NCBI RefSeq assembly: GCF_905147045.1 | Contig: NC_065914.1 | Location: 4,092,001 to 4,156,000, forward strand | Direction: 5' to 3' | Origin: Nymphalis io | Taxonomy: Eukaryota; Arthropoda; Insecta; Lepidoptera; Nymphalidae | DNA: 64,000 bases | In this document: one piece after another, positions 24,301 through 32,753 of the stretch | Position numbering within the stretch: position 1 is the stretch's first letter | Layout of the letters: the number at the start of each line of letters is the position of its first letter | Notes under the pieces: generated by a model | What the model saw: the letters and a program-made list of their open reading frames with translations, nothing else | Database searches by the model: none | Told to the model about the DNA's origin: nothing | Made by a program: the position numbers and the translations under genes

Positions 24301-25283
24301 CACATGGTCCATTTACAAGTTAATAAGTTTAAACTAACTTTCAACTTTAATAAGCTTACAGTCAAATAAATACACTTCTATTTCAGGCAATAATGGTTGT
24401 CAGGGGATTGCAACAATCTAAAGCTACCATTGAAGATTTAATTTAATTTAACTATTGTTGTTATTGTAGTAATTGTTATTAATTGTATTTTCTTTTATAA
24501 ACATAACAAGATTACAAGTTATACTAAAATATAAGCTGTTGATATATACATTAAGTCATGAAATTATTATTTAAAATGTCACATGTATAAAACCATGTGG
24601 TTCAAATCTATTAAATTGATTATTGTAAAATATTGGAGATACTTGAAATGAATGTGGAAGATGTGAATTTTAAAGGAAATAATGCAATCCATACAACAAT
24701 ATTTGAACGAAAATAATGCAATCTAAACAATTATAGTTTTTGATAACTATGATTTATTCACTAACAAGTATTTTTTTCTAGTAAATTTTCAAGTCTGAAG
24801 TATAAAGAGGTTATGAATAAATTACATACCTGGGTACGGTTGACGAGAGTGGTACCCACTAGTCTCTTAGTGAACATCGACGGCGCTTTAACATCGTACC
24901 AATCCTTCCTTGTGAATGGATCTACACTGGAAATGAAAAAATAATTAAAACTTAACCTTAAAAACTATTTCAAATACAATCATTATAACAAGTAGAGTAC
25001 ATAGTATGTACGAAGAAAGCTTTATAAAGAAAAGACAAACTGCATATATAATAATTAATATACAAATTATAAAGATACATAAGCTTTGGTTTGAAGTCTG
25101 ACACGAGACACAAATTCATCCACATATATTTCGAACATCACAACTCCTAGCAGCAACATAGCAATAATAACAGAATGTTTAATCATTGAAATGATAAATT
25201 GTAAAATTATTCTCAACTTACATCTTCTTTTTAACGCCCTTTTTACCGCCTTTCGATAGGCCTTTATTTTTACCGACCGCCAT
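18177..25283 (-). CDS. RpS3A: 40S ribosomal protein S3A (complete, 7 coding exons)
   Basis: Seven exons (25222-25283, 24830-24926, 23924-24009, 23707-23802, 19705-19852, 18912-19073, 18177-18320) splice with consistent phases into a 795-nt ORF of 264 codons plus stop, exactly the usual eS1/RPS3A length. It begins MAVGKNKGLSKGGKKGVKKK, continues IVDPFTRKDWYDVKAPSMF and ends ERPEGYEPPVQESV. The protein is a structural component of the small ribosomal subunit near the mRNA exit. Every exon looks intact, with no stop or frameshift. A pyrimidine tract TCTTTCTC at 25299-25306 (minus) just upstream of the ATG resembles the 5' TOP start of ribosomal-protein mRNAs. Introns 2, 4, 5 and 6 each hold one snoRNA-like gene. 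Intron 4 (3.9 kb) also holds two DNA transposons. Confidence 0.98.
18383..18465 (-). ncRNA. Box C/D snoRNA paralogue in RpS3A intron 6
   Basis: Host-strand C box ATGATGA (18453-18459) and D box CTGA (18388-18391). The internal segments CCTAGCTCGCAATGATACA and GTTCCCTTTTGATTT are nearly or fully shared with the intron 2 copy, while the surrounding intron is not. The D' box is less clear than in the intron 2 copy. Target unassigned. Confidence 0.75.
18912..19073 (-). CDS. RpS3A: RpS3A coding exon 6
   Basis: Acceptor TTTGCAG, donor GTTGGT. Encodes VRAIRKKMCEIITRDVASSE through HSIYPLRDVCIRK; 54 complete codons. Confidence 0.97.
19159..19193. repeat. Perfect 15-bp hairpin in RpS3A intron 5
   Basis: AACATATAGCCTTGT is followed by a 5-base loop and its exact reverse complement. 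It lies about 25 bp beyond the 3' end of the intron 5 H/ACA gene. Function unknown. Confidence 0.8.
19217..19345 (-). ncRNA. H/ACA snoRNA-like paralogue in RpS3A intron 5
   Basis: Same layout as the intron 4 copy: 5' hairpin closed by TTGCAGT/ACTGCAA, H box ATATCA (19284-19289), a sequence-diverged 3' hairpin, the shared segment GTCGTTGCT and ACA at 19220-19222. A similar 5' hairpin with a different 3' hairpin suggests duplication and partial change of the 3' guide pocket. Confidence 0.72.
19705..19852 (-). CDS. RpS3A: RpS3A coding exon 5
   Basis: Acceptor TTTACAG, donor GTATGT. Encodes WMVKKWQTLVEANIDVKTTD, GYLLRVFCIGFTNKDSLSQ and RKTCYAQHTQ. Confidence 0.97.
19953..20083 (-). ncRNA. H/ACA snoRNA-like gene in RpS3A intron 4
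   Basis: On the host strand, a hairpin closed by TTGCAGT/ACTGCAA is followed by H box ATATTA (20022-20027, fits ANANNA), a second hairpin with a CTTTACAG/CTGTAAAG-type stem, and ACA (19956-19958) three bases from the inferred 3' end. About 131 nt, the standard H/ACA layout. The 5' hairpin is almost identical to the copy in intron 5. Target uridine unknown. Confidence 0.72.
20399..22021 (-). mobile_element. Tc1-like DNA transposon, apparently intact
   Basis: Terminal inverted repeats of 28 bp with one mismatch (CACTGGCC[T/G]CC, an A-run, then TCGACCCACC) are flanked by TA at 20397-20398 and 22022-22023. The 1623-bp element holds one full transposase ORF on the minus strand, the same orientation as RpS3A. 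Intact ends and ORF imply a young and possibly autonomous copy. Confidence 0.95.
20667..21686 (-). CDS. Tc1-family transposase (DD34E), 339 aa
   Basis: Cut-and-paste transposase with a typical Tc1 length. The N-terminal region (about residues 1-110) holds paired helix-turn-helix domains (LSQRNVARTLKLSRSAVRRV) and a GRPR-type hook (RRPGSGRGRVT). The catalytic core shows FSDES (first Asp), the second Asp in MHDNARPHVA and Glu in SPIEHLWD, with 34 residues between the second Asp and the Glu. There is no internal stop. The first ATG of the open frame begins MDATEAEAAQVVALIHEGLS, as expected. Binding sites should be the 28-bp terminal repeats. Confidence 0.95.
   Translation of the reverse strand: MDATEAEAAQVVALIHEGLSQRNVARTLKLSRSAVRRVYKRYLETGEYRRRPGSGRGRVTNPTDDRFIGLTSLRNRHLSAVDVQGRLRESRGVSVSENTVRRRLREQNLTPHKPATGPKLTASHRQARLQFARQHVDWTLDQWETVLFSDESRMSLVGSDGRRNVMRRPGERYSQCCIRETVRFGGGSTMFWGGISLTGRTELVFFRNRAVNAETYITDILEPHVMPYAGYIGDNFQLMHDNARPHVARIVKDYLREVEIPVMQWPANSPDLSPIEHLWDQLKRTVRARNPIPETLNQLEAALTEEWQRTPEEDIKKLIRSLNRRMQAVIRSRGGNTPY
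22024..23235 (+). mobile_element. Mariner-type transposon, decayed
   Basis: Terminal repeats starting TTAGGTCCTTAC, with roughly 30 bp matching the inverted right end at a few mismatches. TA lies at 22022-22023 and 23236-23237. The left TA is also the right TA of the Tc1-like element. Length 1212 bp, normal for mariner. The transposase is broken (next entry). Confidence 0.92.
22225..23190 (+). pseudogene. Mariner transposase pseudogene (DD34D type)
   Basis: Mariner-like segments can be followed across frames: VYGAGVAKEGTVRFWFQRLR, GNFDLQNQPRGRPETKVEND, SEIAAGFGVSDKTV, then after a stop HLKQIGKVKKLERWVPHKL, ITCGEKWILYDNRNRSSQWL and YSPYSPDIAPTDYHFFRNLD. The catalytic Asp in WILYDN and the last Asp of SPDIAPTDYHFF are recognisable. 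Several stops and frame changes, for example after SDKTV and after AAKQSL, make it non-functional. Insertion is in the opposite orientation to RpS3A. Confidence 0.9.
23707..23802 (-). CDS. RpS3A: RpS3A coding exon 4
   Basis: Acceptor AATTTTCAG, donor GTTTGG (weaker consensus). Encodes SFRKFRLIAEDVQGRNVLC then NFHGMDLTTDKL, with split codons at both ends. Confidence 0.97.
23924..24009 (-). CDS. RpS3A: RpS3A coding exon 3
   Basis: Acceptor CTCGTAG, donor GTGAGA. Encodes GTKIASEGLKGRVFEVSLAD then LQADTDAE, with a split AG/G Arg codon. Confidence 0.97.
24077..24155 (-). ncRNA. Box C/D snoRNA in RpS3A intron 2
   Basis: On the host-gene strand, the intron has C box ATGATGA (24145-24151), D' box CTGA (24115-24118), an overlapping C' TGATGA and D box CTGA (24081-24084), with about 70 nt between the outer boxes. 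Two internal segments, next to the D' and D boxes, are nearly identical to the copy in intron 6, as expected for guide regions. Vertebrate RPS3A also hosts a C/D snoRNA (U73). I could not assign an rRNA target by eye, so orthology to U73 is only a possibility. Confidence 0.8.
24830..24926 (-). CDS. RpS3A: RpS3A coding exon 2
   Basis: Acceptor CATTTCCAG, donor GTATGT. Encodes (I)VDPFTRKDWYDVKAPSMF followed by TKRLVGTTLVNRTQ, and ends on a complete codon. Confidence 0.97.
25222..25283 (-). CDS. RpS3A: RpS3A coding exon 1
   Basis: ATG at 25283-25281. Encodes the basic N-terminus MAVGKNKGLSKGGKKGVKKK plus two bases (AT), which join T of exon 2 to make Ile. Donor GTAAGT. Confidence 0.97.
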
Positions 25284-25702
25284 GTTCAAACTCAAACTGA
25301 GAAAGACTAGGTTTTGTTTATGGATGGAGATACTGTCAATTGTCAAAATTTTGTTTATGGTGGGGAATAATATAACAGATAAAAAAATAATAGGCTAGCT
25401 CTACACATGTACACATACTAAGGCTGCGTATTCGGGATACCTTAATAAATATACTGAATAACATTACTGTATAGATTTAAGGCAATTCACGACTAATGTG
25501 TGGTATTAAAATAGTTGGATAATCTCCTAAAAAATTCTGATGCAGATACTATTTTTAGAATCAGATACCAGATAAAAATGTAGAATACCTTTTGAATGAT
25601 ATAAGATTATTTCCACATCTAATTAATTACAAAAAATTAATGACAATTTTCGATATTCTCCTATCAACATATAGTTAGGGTAGGTAAATTATTATTTAAA
25701 GG
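25284..25702. promoter_or_regulatory. RpS3A 5' flank, cut short by the RTE insertion
   Basis: About 420 bp remain between the RpS3A start codon and the RTE target duplication, so any promoter element further upstream is now more than 3 kb away. No TATA box is obvious, as is usual for TOP genes. Confidence 0.4.
25299..25306 (-). promoter_or_regulatory. Putative TOP-like transcription start of RpS3A
   Basis: The minus strand reads TCTTTCTC about 16 bases before the ATG, the right kind of pyrimidine run for a ribosomal-protein 5' terminal oligopyrimidine start. The exact start cannot be set from sequence alone. Confidence 0.4.
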
Positions 25703-25716
25703 TAAATAATTGTATA

Positions 25717-28700
25717 TTGTACCCCGTGGAGTACCGGCTTAGAATAGTACTCCCCCAATCTCATCCCGTGGGTGTCGTAAGAGGCGACTGAGGGACGGGG
25801 AAAAGGGGGGATGGGCAGCAGCGTCCCCCCTCCCATAAACATCTTACCCCCTACTGCGCTCGCCAACACGCCTGCCCAGCGCGGCGAGTATGGGCAAACC
25901 CCTCCCTTAATGGCAGATGCGCCCAAAAAAAGGCCCCCAGTTACCGGCAAGCCCGCTAGGCCCGACCAAGGTAGCGGTCGCGGTATCGGCAGGGCAGGGG
26001 GTGCTAAGAATCACCGGTTCACGGCAGGCTACCGTATAAAACGACTGAAAATGGCAACGTATAATGGACGCTCGATGAGGCTGGACCATCACCTCGCCGA
26101 ATTAGAAGTAGAGTTAAGTCATATAAACTGGCATATACTGGGGTTATCTGAAGTCCGAAGACAGGGGGAGGACACGATAACTCTAGAGTCCGGTAACTTA
26201 CTCTACTTCCGCGAAGGTGATAACCTCTCCCAGGGTGGTGTCGGTTTTCTAGTCAAAAAGGATCTCATTAGCAGCATTGTGGAAATCAGTAGTGTGTCGA
26301 ACCGGGTAGCGTACCTTGTCCTAAAACTTTCCGACAGGTACTCCCTGAAGGTTGTACAGGTATATGCGCCAACTTCGACATACTCTGATGATGTGGTCGA
26401 AGCGATGTACGAGGACATCGCAAAGGCCCTCAACGACACCTCGAAGGCCCACTACAATGTTGTTATGGGAGACTTTAATGCTAAAGTGGGAGTACAAGAT
26501 AGCGGTGAATCGAAAGTCGGACCTTACGGCTTGGGCTGCAGAAATCACAGGGGGCAAATGCTGGTAAACTTTCTCGAAGCGCAGGGGCTTTTTTTGATGA
26601 ATTCTTTCTTTCAAAAGAAGCCTCAGAGGAGGTGGACCTGGCGAAGCCCCGATAACGTGACAAGGAACGAGATAGACTTTATCATTTCGAATAAAAGGCA
26701 CATATTTAGAGATGTTTCAGTGATCAACAGGTTTAATACCGGAAGTGATCACCGCTTGGTTCGAGGCACTCTAAATATCAACTTAAAAGCCGAAAGATCG
26801 AGAATGATGAGGTCTACTCTCCGACCTACCATGCTCCAAGCTGCTCAAGGCTCCGAAAAGTTCCAAATGGAACTTCAAAATCAATTCACCGCGTTGGAAA
26901 CCATAAGCAGCATTGATGAGAGAACCGACACGCTGGTCAAAATACTGCAAAACACATCCCGCAAGTGTTTTCCGCCACAGAGAAGAGACAACGCACCAAA
27001 ACTCTCTGCTGAGACACTCGAGCTCATGAGAAAACGACGAGAACTACCATCGTTTTTGTCAGATAAGGCCTTAAACCGAACAATAAAAACGCTGACGCGA
27101 CGCGATCTCCGACGCTCCAATACCCGTGCCATCAAGGCTGCGATTGAGCAAAATCGGGGATCGAAAGTGTTCGCTCGCAAGTTTGGGAGGCCGCGTCTGA
27201 CAAAACTTAAAACTGAAAATGGTGGGGTCGTTACCTCTAGGCCTGAGATTATCGGAGAAGTAGAGAGGTTTTATGGGCAGTTGTTCTCTTCAAGATCGGA
27301 TAAACCCGTGGGAATCAGTATTGATGACCAGCGCGCCCCTCTTATGCGCCATTACTCCGAGGAGCTCCCGGTCGTTGACCAAGGAGAGATTAGGGCGGCT
27401 CTAGAACAGCTTAAAAACAACAAAGCTCCGGGAGATGACGGAATCACAACAGAGTTGCTTAAGGCAGGCGGGACTCCGGTCCTGAAAGAGCTAGCAAGCC
27501 TCTTTAATTCCGTCATCCAAAATGGCAAGACCCCGGAAACGTGGAGCGGGAGTGAGGTGGTACTGTTTTTCAAGAAAGGCGATAAAACCCTCTTGAAAAA
27601 CTACAGACCAATCTCCCTCCTGAGTCACGTGTATAAGCTGTTCTCAAGAGTCGTCACGAACCGTCTCGCCAGACGACTTGACGAGTTCCAGCCCCCAGAG
27701 CAAGCCGGCTTTCGATCAGGCTACAGCACCGTGGACCACATCCATACTGTTCGGCAGATTGTGCAGAAGACCGAAGAGTACAATCAGCCGCTGTGTATGG
27801 CATTTGTGGACTACGAGAAAGCCTTCGACTCCATCGAAACCTGGGCAGTGCTCGACTCATTGCAGAGATGTCATATCGATTGGAGATATATCGAGGTACT
27901 GAGATGTCTGTACAACGCCGCTACAATGACTGTCCACGTCCAGGACTGTAAGACGAAGGCGATCCAACTGCGCAGAGGGGTGAGACAGGGGGATGTAATA
28001 TCCCCGAAACTGTTCACCAACGCGTTGGAAGACGTTTTCAAAACGCTGGATTGGACTAGGTATGGAGTCAATGTAAACGGCGAGTACATCTCACACCTTC
28101 GATTTGCCGACGATATCGTCATCATAGCAGAGTCGCTGGAACAACTCACCGAAATGCTGCGTAGCCTAGGCGAGTCTTCCCGGTGTGTCGGTCTCGGTAT
28201 GAACTTGGACAAGACCAAGGTCATGTTCAATAGGCATGTCGTGCCGGGACCGATATACGTCGAGGGGAAACCTCTCGAAGTTGTTAGTGAATATACCTAC
28301 CTAGGACAGATAATACAAGTCGGTAGGAACAACTTCGAGAAGGAAGCCGATCGAAGAATTCGCTTGGGATGGGCAGCATTTGGCAACCTTCGTCAAGTCC
28401 TCAAGTCGTCTATACCGCAATGTTTGAAGACGAAAGTCTTCAACCAATGCGTCTTACCTGCCATGACATACGGTGCCGAAACGTGGACACTAACTGCGGG
28501 ACTAGTCCACAAATTCAAAGTCGCTCAGCGTGCTATGGAGCGAGCTATGCTCGGAGTATCTTTGAAGGATAAGATCAGAAATGAGATTATCCGGAAAAGA
28601 ACCGGAGTCACCGACATAGCTTGCAAAATTAGCAGGCTGAAGTGGCAGTGGGCTGGTCACGTATGTCGTAGGACCGATGGCCGTTGGAGCAGACGAGTCC

Positions 28701-28889
28701 TAGAGTGGAGACCGCGAATCGGCAAGCGCAGCGTAGGGCGCCCTCCAGCCAGGTGGACCGACGACCTTAAGAAGGTGGCGGGCACCAACTGGATGCGGAA
28801 GGCGGAGGACAGGGAGCTTTGGCGCACCTTGGGAGAGGCCTATGTTCAGCAGTGGACAACGATTGGCTGTTGATTTTTGATTTGATTTT
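25717..28889 (+). mobile_element. Full-length RTE-type LINE with 14-bp target duplication
   Basis: The element is flanked by a perfect direct repeat TAAATAATTGTATA at 25703-25716 and 28890-28903. It has a ~94-bp 5' leader, one 1020-aa ORF and a very short 3' end of TGATTT-type repeats, the compact layout of the RTE clade. Intact ORF plus perfect duplication implies a recent insertion. It lies about 430 bp upstream of the RpS3A start, in the opposite orientation. Confidence 0.95.
25811..28873 (+). CDS. RTE-type endonuclease/reverse transcriptase, 1020 aa
   Basis: A single polyprotein for target-primed reverse transcription. Residues ~80-320 form the apurinic-like endonuclease: ATYNGRSM (Asn85), LSEVRR (Glu114), VYAPTS, GDFNAKVG (221-227), RNEIDFI and the catalytic GSDHR (Asp313-His314). 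The reverse transcriptase spans roughly 530-830: NNKAPGDDGI, NYRPISLLS, FVDYEKAFD (Asp667), RRGVRQGDVISP and FADD at 765-768. The C-terminal ~150 residues include KWQWAGHVCRRTDGRW and GRPPARWTDDL, a region common in RTE elements. All catalytic residues are present and there are no stops. Databases often mislabel such ORFs as craniofacial development protein 2-like. Confidence 0.95.
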   Translation: MGSSVPPPINILPPTALANTPAQRGEYGQTPPLMADAPKKRPPVTGKPARPDQGSGRGIGRAGGAKNHRFTAGYRIKRLKMATYNGRSMRLDHHLAELEVELSHINWHILGLSEVRRQGEDTITLESGNLLYFREGDNLSQGGVGFLVKKDLISSIVEISSVSNRVAYLVLKLSDRYSLKVVQVYAPTSTYSDDVVEAMYEDIAKALNDTSKAHYNVVMGDFNAKVGVQDSGESKVGPYGLGCRNHRGQMLVNFLEAQGLFLMNSFFQKKPQRRWTWRSPDNVTRNEIDFIISNKRHIFRDVSVINRFNTGSDHRLVRGTLNINLKAERSRMMRSTLRPTMLQAAQGSEKFQMELQNQFTALETISSIDERTDTLVKILQNTSRKCFPPQRRDNAPKLSAETLELMRKRRELPSFLSDKALNRTIKTLTRRDLRRSNTRAIKAAIEQNRGSKVFARKFGRPRLTKLKTENGGVVTSRPEIIGEVERFYGQLFSSRSDKPVGISIDDQRAPLMRHYSEELPVVDQGEIRAALEQLKNNKAPGDDGITTELLKAGGTPVLKELASLFNSVIQNGKTPETWSGSEVVLFFKKGDKTLLKNYRPISLLSHVYKLFSRVVTNRLARRLDEFQPPEQAGFRSGYSTVDHIHTVRQIVQKTEEYNQPLCMAFVDYEKAFDSIETWAVLDSLQRCHIDWRYIEVLRCLYNAATMTVHVQDCKTKAIQLRRGVRQGDVISPKLFTNALEDVFKTLDWTRYGVNVNGEYISHLRFADDIVIIAESLEQLTEMLRSLGESSRCVGLGMNLDKTKVMFNRHVVPGPIYVEGKPLEVVSEYTYLGQIIQVGRNNFEKEADRRIRLGWAAFGNLRQVLKSSIPQCLKTKVFNQCVLPAMTYGAETWTLTAGLVHKFKVAQRAMERAMLGVSLKDKIRNEIIRKRTGVTDIACKISRLKWQWAGHVCRRTDGRWSRRVLEWRPRIGKRSVGRPPARWTDDLKKVAGTNWMRKAEDRELWRTLGEAYVQQWTTIGC

Positions 28890-28959
28890 TAAATAATTGT
28901 ATAAATATTTTAAAGTATTTTTTAAAAACATCTTTAGTGTAGTATTATATGTATAAGGC

Positions 28960-29870
28960 AAATGACTCTACTCCACCTAATGATAAGTGGTAGTAGAGTC
29001 CAAACACGACGACGGCCAGTACAGTCGGAAAGAATTTTCTGCACTAGCCGCCCCCGTTTTGCCGGCCCGCAAGATGCCTCTTCACGCCTCGTTTGAACTC
29101 GTTTGGCGATGGCATTAATGGCGGTGATATCGAGAGCCTAGAGAGAGAGAGAGATGAAGGAAGAGGGAAGCATTATTTTGAGAGAATAATTCCTCAGAGC
29201 ACTCGCCGTGATACAGTCGATAAAAAGCGCTCAGCGCTGCTATCTCTCGACGCAATTGTAAAGGCTTGAGGGTGTTTGTGACCTTTACGTCACCAAAAAT
29301 GCGGACCGCACGTCTCTGCAACTGATCCAAGGCCTCCAGTAGGTACTTAGTGGAGCCATCCCAAAGGTGTGAGCAATATTCAAAGTAAGACCGTACCTGT
29401 GTTTTGTACTGAGCCTGTTGAACAGTTGTTGGGTGAAAAAACGCCGCTTCTTGTTCAGAACTCCGAGTTACCGTGAAGCTGTTTTTATAGCAGCCTCGAT
29501 GTAATCCCTTGGACTAAGGTCGCACCGAACGTCAATCCCCAGCATGGCGATTTTGCTTTGTATCACCAGCGCAGTGCCACAGAAGGAGAAAAGAGGGGAA
29601 AATGGTGACTTTTTCGCCGTGGGAGCGAGTACCTATGTTTTCTTGGCGTTAAACTTAACAAGATTATCAGAGCACCATTCGGCGATGAGTTCCAACGTCC
29701 TATCAAGTTCAATGACAAGATTCTCCCGCCTCTCCTCAGTTTCCGCTCGCCCAGCCACTGCGGGTCCGTGGTATCCACTATCGTCTGCATAGCAAAATAT
29801 GTTCCCAAGAGAGAGCATATCATTGATATGGAAAAGAAAGAATGTGGGGGATAACATGCGCCCCGAATAT
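28960..29870 (-). pseudogene. Jockey/CR1-like LINE 3' part (reverse transcriptase C-terminus)
   Basis: Minus-strand frames give LSPTFFLFHINDMLSLGNIF, CYADDS (the RT YADD motif), LDRTLELIAEWCSDNLVKF, SPRDYIEAAIKTA, VRSYFEYCSHLWDGSTKYL-like text and DQLQRRAVRIFGDVKVTNTL. Several frameshifts and stops make it inactive. It lies between the full RTE and the CD36 gene. Confidence 0.82.
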
Positions 29871-29879
29871 CGGAATACC

Positions 29880-30110
29880 CACTAAAAAACCAGCGGTACC
29901 CTTTTCGTCTTCACGAGGAGCGCCACGGGATCACTTGCACATGATACCTTGACGCTCTGACAGCCGGCCCGCCTATACGAGCCTCCATTCTCTAGGGAGG
30001 GTTCCCAGGGTATTGTCAACCCCCTAGTCCCAGCGGTGCCTATTGCGGCGGGGGAGAAGGTGCGCATAGCGCCTCTTTCTTCTCTCCGGTTTGAAAAGGT
30101 CACCTACACT
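29880..30110. other. GC-rich segment, probably retroelement remnant
   Basis: A GC-rich block in AT-rich DNA that directly follows the jockey-like fragment. No motif I can name. It is probably part of the same or a neighbouring element. Confidence 0.35.
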
Positions 30111-30213
30111 AAGCTCATGTGATATTATTTTATTTTATGGTTTATTGGAATTGTGTCAAATATAGAAAAATGTATTTTTTATAATTAATATAATATTATT
30201 AATTCAAATATTA

Positions 30214-30267
30214 TTTTTAAAAGTAAGTAAAGTATATATATATATACATATATATGTATATATATAT

Positions 30268-30312
<45 letters not shown>

Positions 30313-30331
30313 CTTTACTTACCTTTAAAAA
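30214..30331. repeat. 118-bp palindrome around (TA)n with unique arms
   Basis: TTTTTAAAAGTAAGTAAAG and, at the other end, CTTTACTTACCTTTAAAAA are inverted copies with one mismatch. The centre is almost pure TA. Confidence 0.8.
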
Positions 30332-30332
30332 T

Positions 30333-30375
30333 TGTGGTTGGATTAGGCTTATGTATATAGCCTATTCCAACCACA
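30333..30375. repeat. 17-bp hairpin adjoining the TA palindrome
   Basis: TGTGGTTGGATTAGGCT and AGCCTATTCCAACCACA pair with one mismatch around a nine-base loop. Confidence 0.75.
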
Positions 30376-30493
30376 AGAGGAGTATAGAACGGTTTGTAGT
30401 GCATAATATAACAGAAAAATTAGCAAATCGCATGCAATTTGTAAATGTACGGTTTGTTTGCCTTTATTCCTACTTCGATTGGAATAGGGTGAG

Positions 30494-30872
30494 TTGACTG
30501 CGTCATTAGACTAGTGGCTAGATAAAAGGCCGCACACGCTTTATATTAATTTCATTCTGGTTCAAACCCCAGCTTGGGCCGGTAAGTATTATTATAAATG
30601 AAGTAAGTAAAAAAAACTTAGTAGAATCAAATCTTAATTTGGAAGTGTGTACACTCCCGAGCCTAGGAAAGCAAGCCATTGGTCCAGCGCCTGAACTCTT
30701 TCCGGTCGTGTTGGTTTTCCCAACAAATCGGATTATGAAAGTGAGGGAATAGAGAGTGCATCTGTGTTTGCGCATACATTTGTGCACTATAATATGTCCT
30801 GCGCAATTGGCTAATCTCTCTTGAGATTGGCCGCCGTGGCCGAAATCGGTCTGGAGGACGTTATTATTGTTA
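30494..30872 (+). repeat. SINE-C copy, full length
   Basis: Head TGACTGCGTCATTAGACTAG with B box GGTTCAAACCCC, and the body to CGCCGTGGCCGAAATCGGTC. It shows the family in its own sense. Confidence 0.8.
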
Positions 30873-32552
30873 TTAGTAAAATAAAACGACGACATCAAAA
30901 TCTTATAATTTATTTATTTATAAAATGCCTTTTTTTCAAAATAAATCGAATATATAAAATTTAAATTATTTTGTTTTATGGAATGTCACAGTATTTTTTT
31001 TTATTAAAAACAAGGGAAAACTTTAGCTTTTTTTTAATTCTATCAAATCGCAGTTATAAAATGTTAGAAAACAATAAAAGTTTGATAATAAAAAACAAAT
31101 AATGTGTTATTATTTTTAGAATTTCATAATGGATATATCACATTGTTAAACATACATATATTATTAAAAGATTTTTTAAAATTGTAGCTTATTGTTGTAG
31201 TAGCACTATTTTATCATAAGAGTAGCTTTAGGTTATGATGAATTTTTTTTAAATTTTGATAAAAATTAAAATTATTATGCAGCTTTCATAATAAATTTGG
31301 GGTTTTAATAAATTTTACAATATTGATAAGGAAAACTATGTTAAAATATTTACATATAGTACAAACTGGTAATAACTAATAATTATTGTGTTTTTTTTTA
31401 ATTTCCAGCCATTACTCTATTTCAGCAAAGATTTTAGGTTTTAAGTTATAAAAAAAAGATAAACTATGAAAATATCTTAATCTGTATGTAATTAAATAGA
31501 AATTGATAAAACATTATTATAAATTTATTTCATTGTTTAACAGCCGTTATTTACTTAAATCTAGTTTAAATTTAATAAAAAATATGTGATATCAATTTAT
31601 CCATTATATTTAAAATACAACAATATTAATCATTTGTACTGTTATTTGTCTTTGATTGAGGCAAGTGACAGCGTCTGGCAACATTACAAAAAACGTTATA
31701 AAAAAGGTTAATACCTTTATTTTGTATAACGGGCAGAATTCAACCACACCTTTGAATGTTGTTAATTTTTATATCGTAACAGGTATTTATATGATAAATA
31801 CGGTTACTTACAGATAGTAATTCGGGCAATATACCATGTTACATATTAGTAGGCTAGTAATGGTAGGCCTAGCTTTTTTGAGCAAAATTGTCCTTAACTA
31901 TTAATTTCGTGCACGGCGGAAAGCGAAACATTGTAAGGAAAATTGTATGATCTTTCGGCTAAAAATTAATTTCTTTTCTAAATAAGACTTATTACCAGAG
32001 CGACAGCCGAGTTGCAATATTTTTGGAATCTTCTTCTATATTCTTTGAAAAAATGCTATCTTATTTTGGAATAAATGGACGGACCTACCGTAACATTGAG
32101 TGGAACTTATTTCCTACGAAACCCTATAAAAGAATGATCTTTCCCAATATGGAAAAATATGTTATCGCCTAAAAATATGAAATGGAAATTATATCCGTGC
32201 TTTTTCTATATTGTAACACTGGACAAATATCACGTGCGTAGTGCTTATAAATTAATAAAAAATGTGCTAAATGTTATATTGCCACCAATAACATTAAGAA
32301 ATTACAAGTAATTAAATCATATTAATTATTTCTATCAACAATCAATATGGATAATTTTCGTTTTAATGGACCGTGTACACAAATGTCACTCAAACACGTG
32401 TAAAAATATTTATCTGTAAATAATATCTTCGTTTTCATTTTGCACAAAATCTATTAAAATAAATTATAATTACAAATTGCTCTTTAAATTTTTGATATTT
32501 AGAGTCTAAGCAAACCTCTTTGTTAACCAATATCAGCTGATTAATGTATTTG
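30873..32552. other. AT-rich intergenic DNA
   Basis: Very AT-rich with many short A or T runs. No ORF or recognisable repeat. Confidence 0.55.
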
Positions 32553-32558
32553 TTTATT
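32553..32558 (-). terminator. Candidate polyadenylation signal AATAAA of CD36-family gene
   Basis: AATAAA on the minus strand, about 200 nt past the stop codon, is the first canonical signal I see downstream. A 17-bp hairpin (32582-32620) lies just upstream. In such AT-rich DNA a chance match is possible. Confidence 0.45.
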
Positions 32559-32581
32559 AATTTAATAGTGATAGATTATTT

Positions 32582-32620
32582 GACTTGACAGTTAATATAG
32601 TCCATATTAACTGTCAAGTC
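32582..32620. repeat. Perfect 17-bp inverted repeat in the CD36-gene 3' UTR region
   Basis: GACTTGACAGTTAATAT, a five-base loop (AGTCC), and the exact reverse complement. It falls between the stop codon and the candidate poly(A) signal. Confidence 0.8.
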
Positions 32621-32753
32621 TATCGTGCCATATCGTCGCTGATATTGGTGATGGCTGACGTGACGTAAGCAGTCAATTAATTACATTAATTCTGGATGCG
32701 TAGGAATAATTTGTCATAATTTCAATAGGAATCTTAAAGGTATTTAACTATTA

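Noticed and set aside
29563..29823. Frames on both strands in 29544-29857
   Set aside because: Only the minus frame with FHINDMLSLGNIF and CYADDS matches reverse transcriptase. The others overlap it and are shadows.
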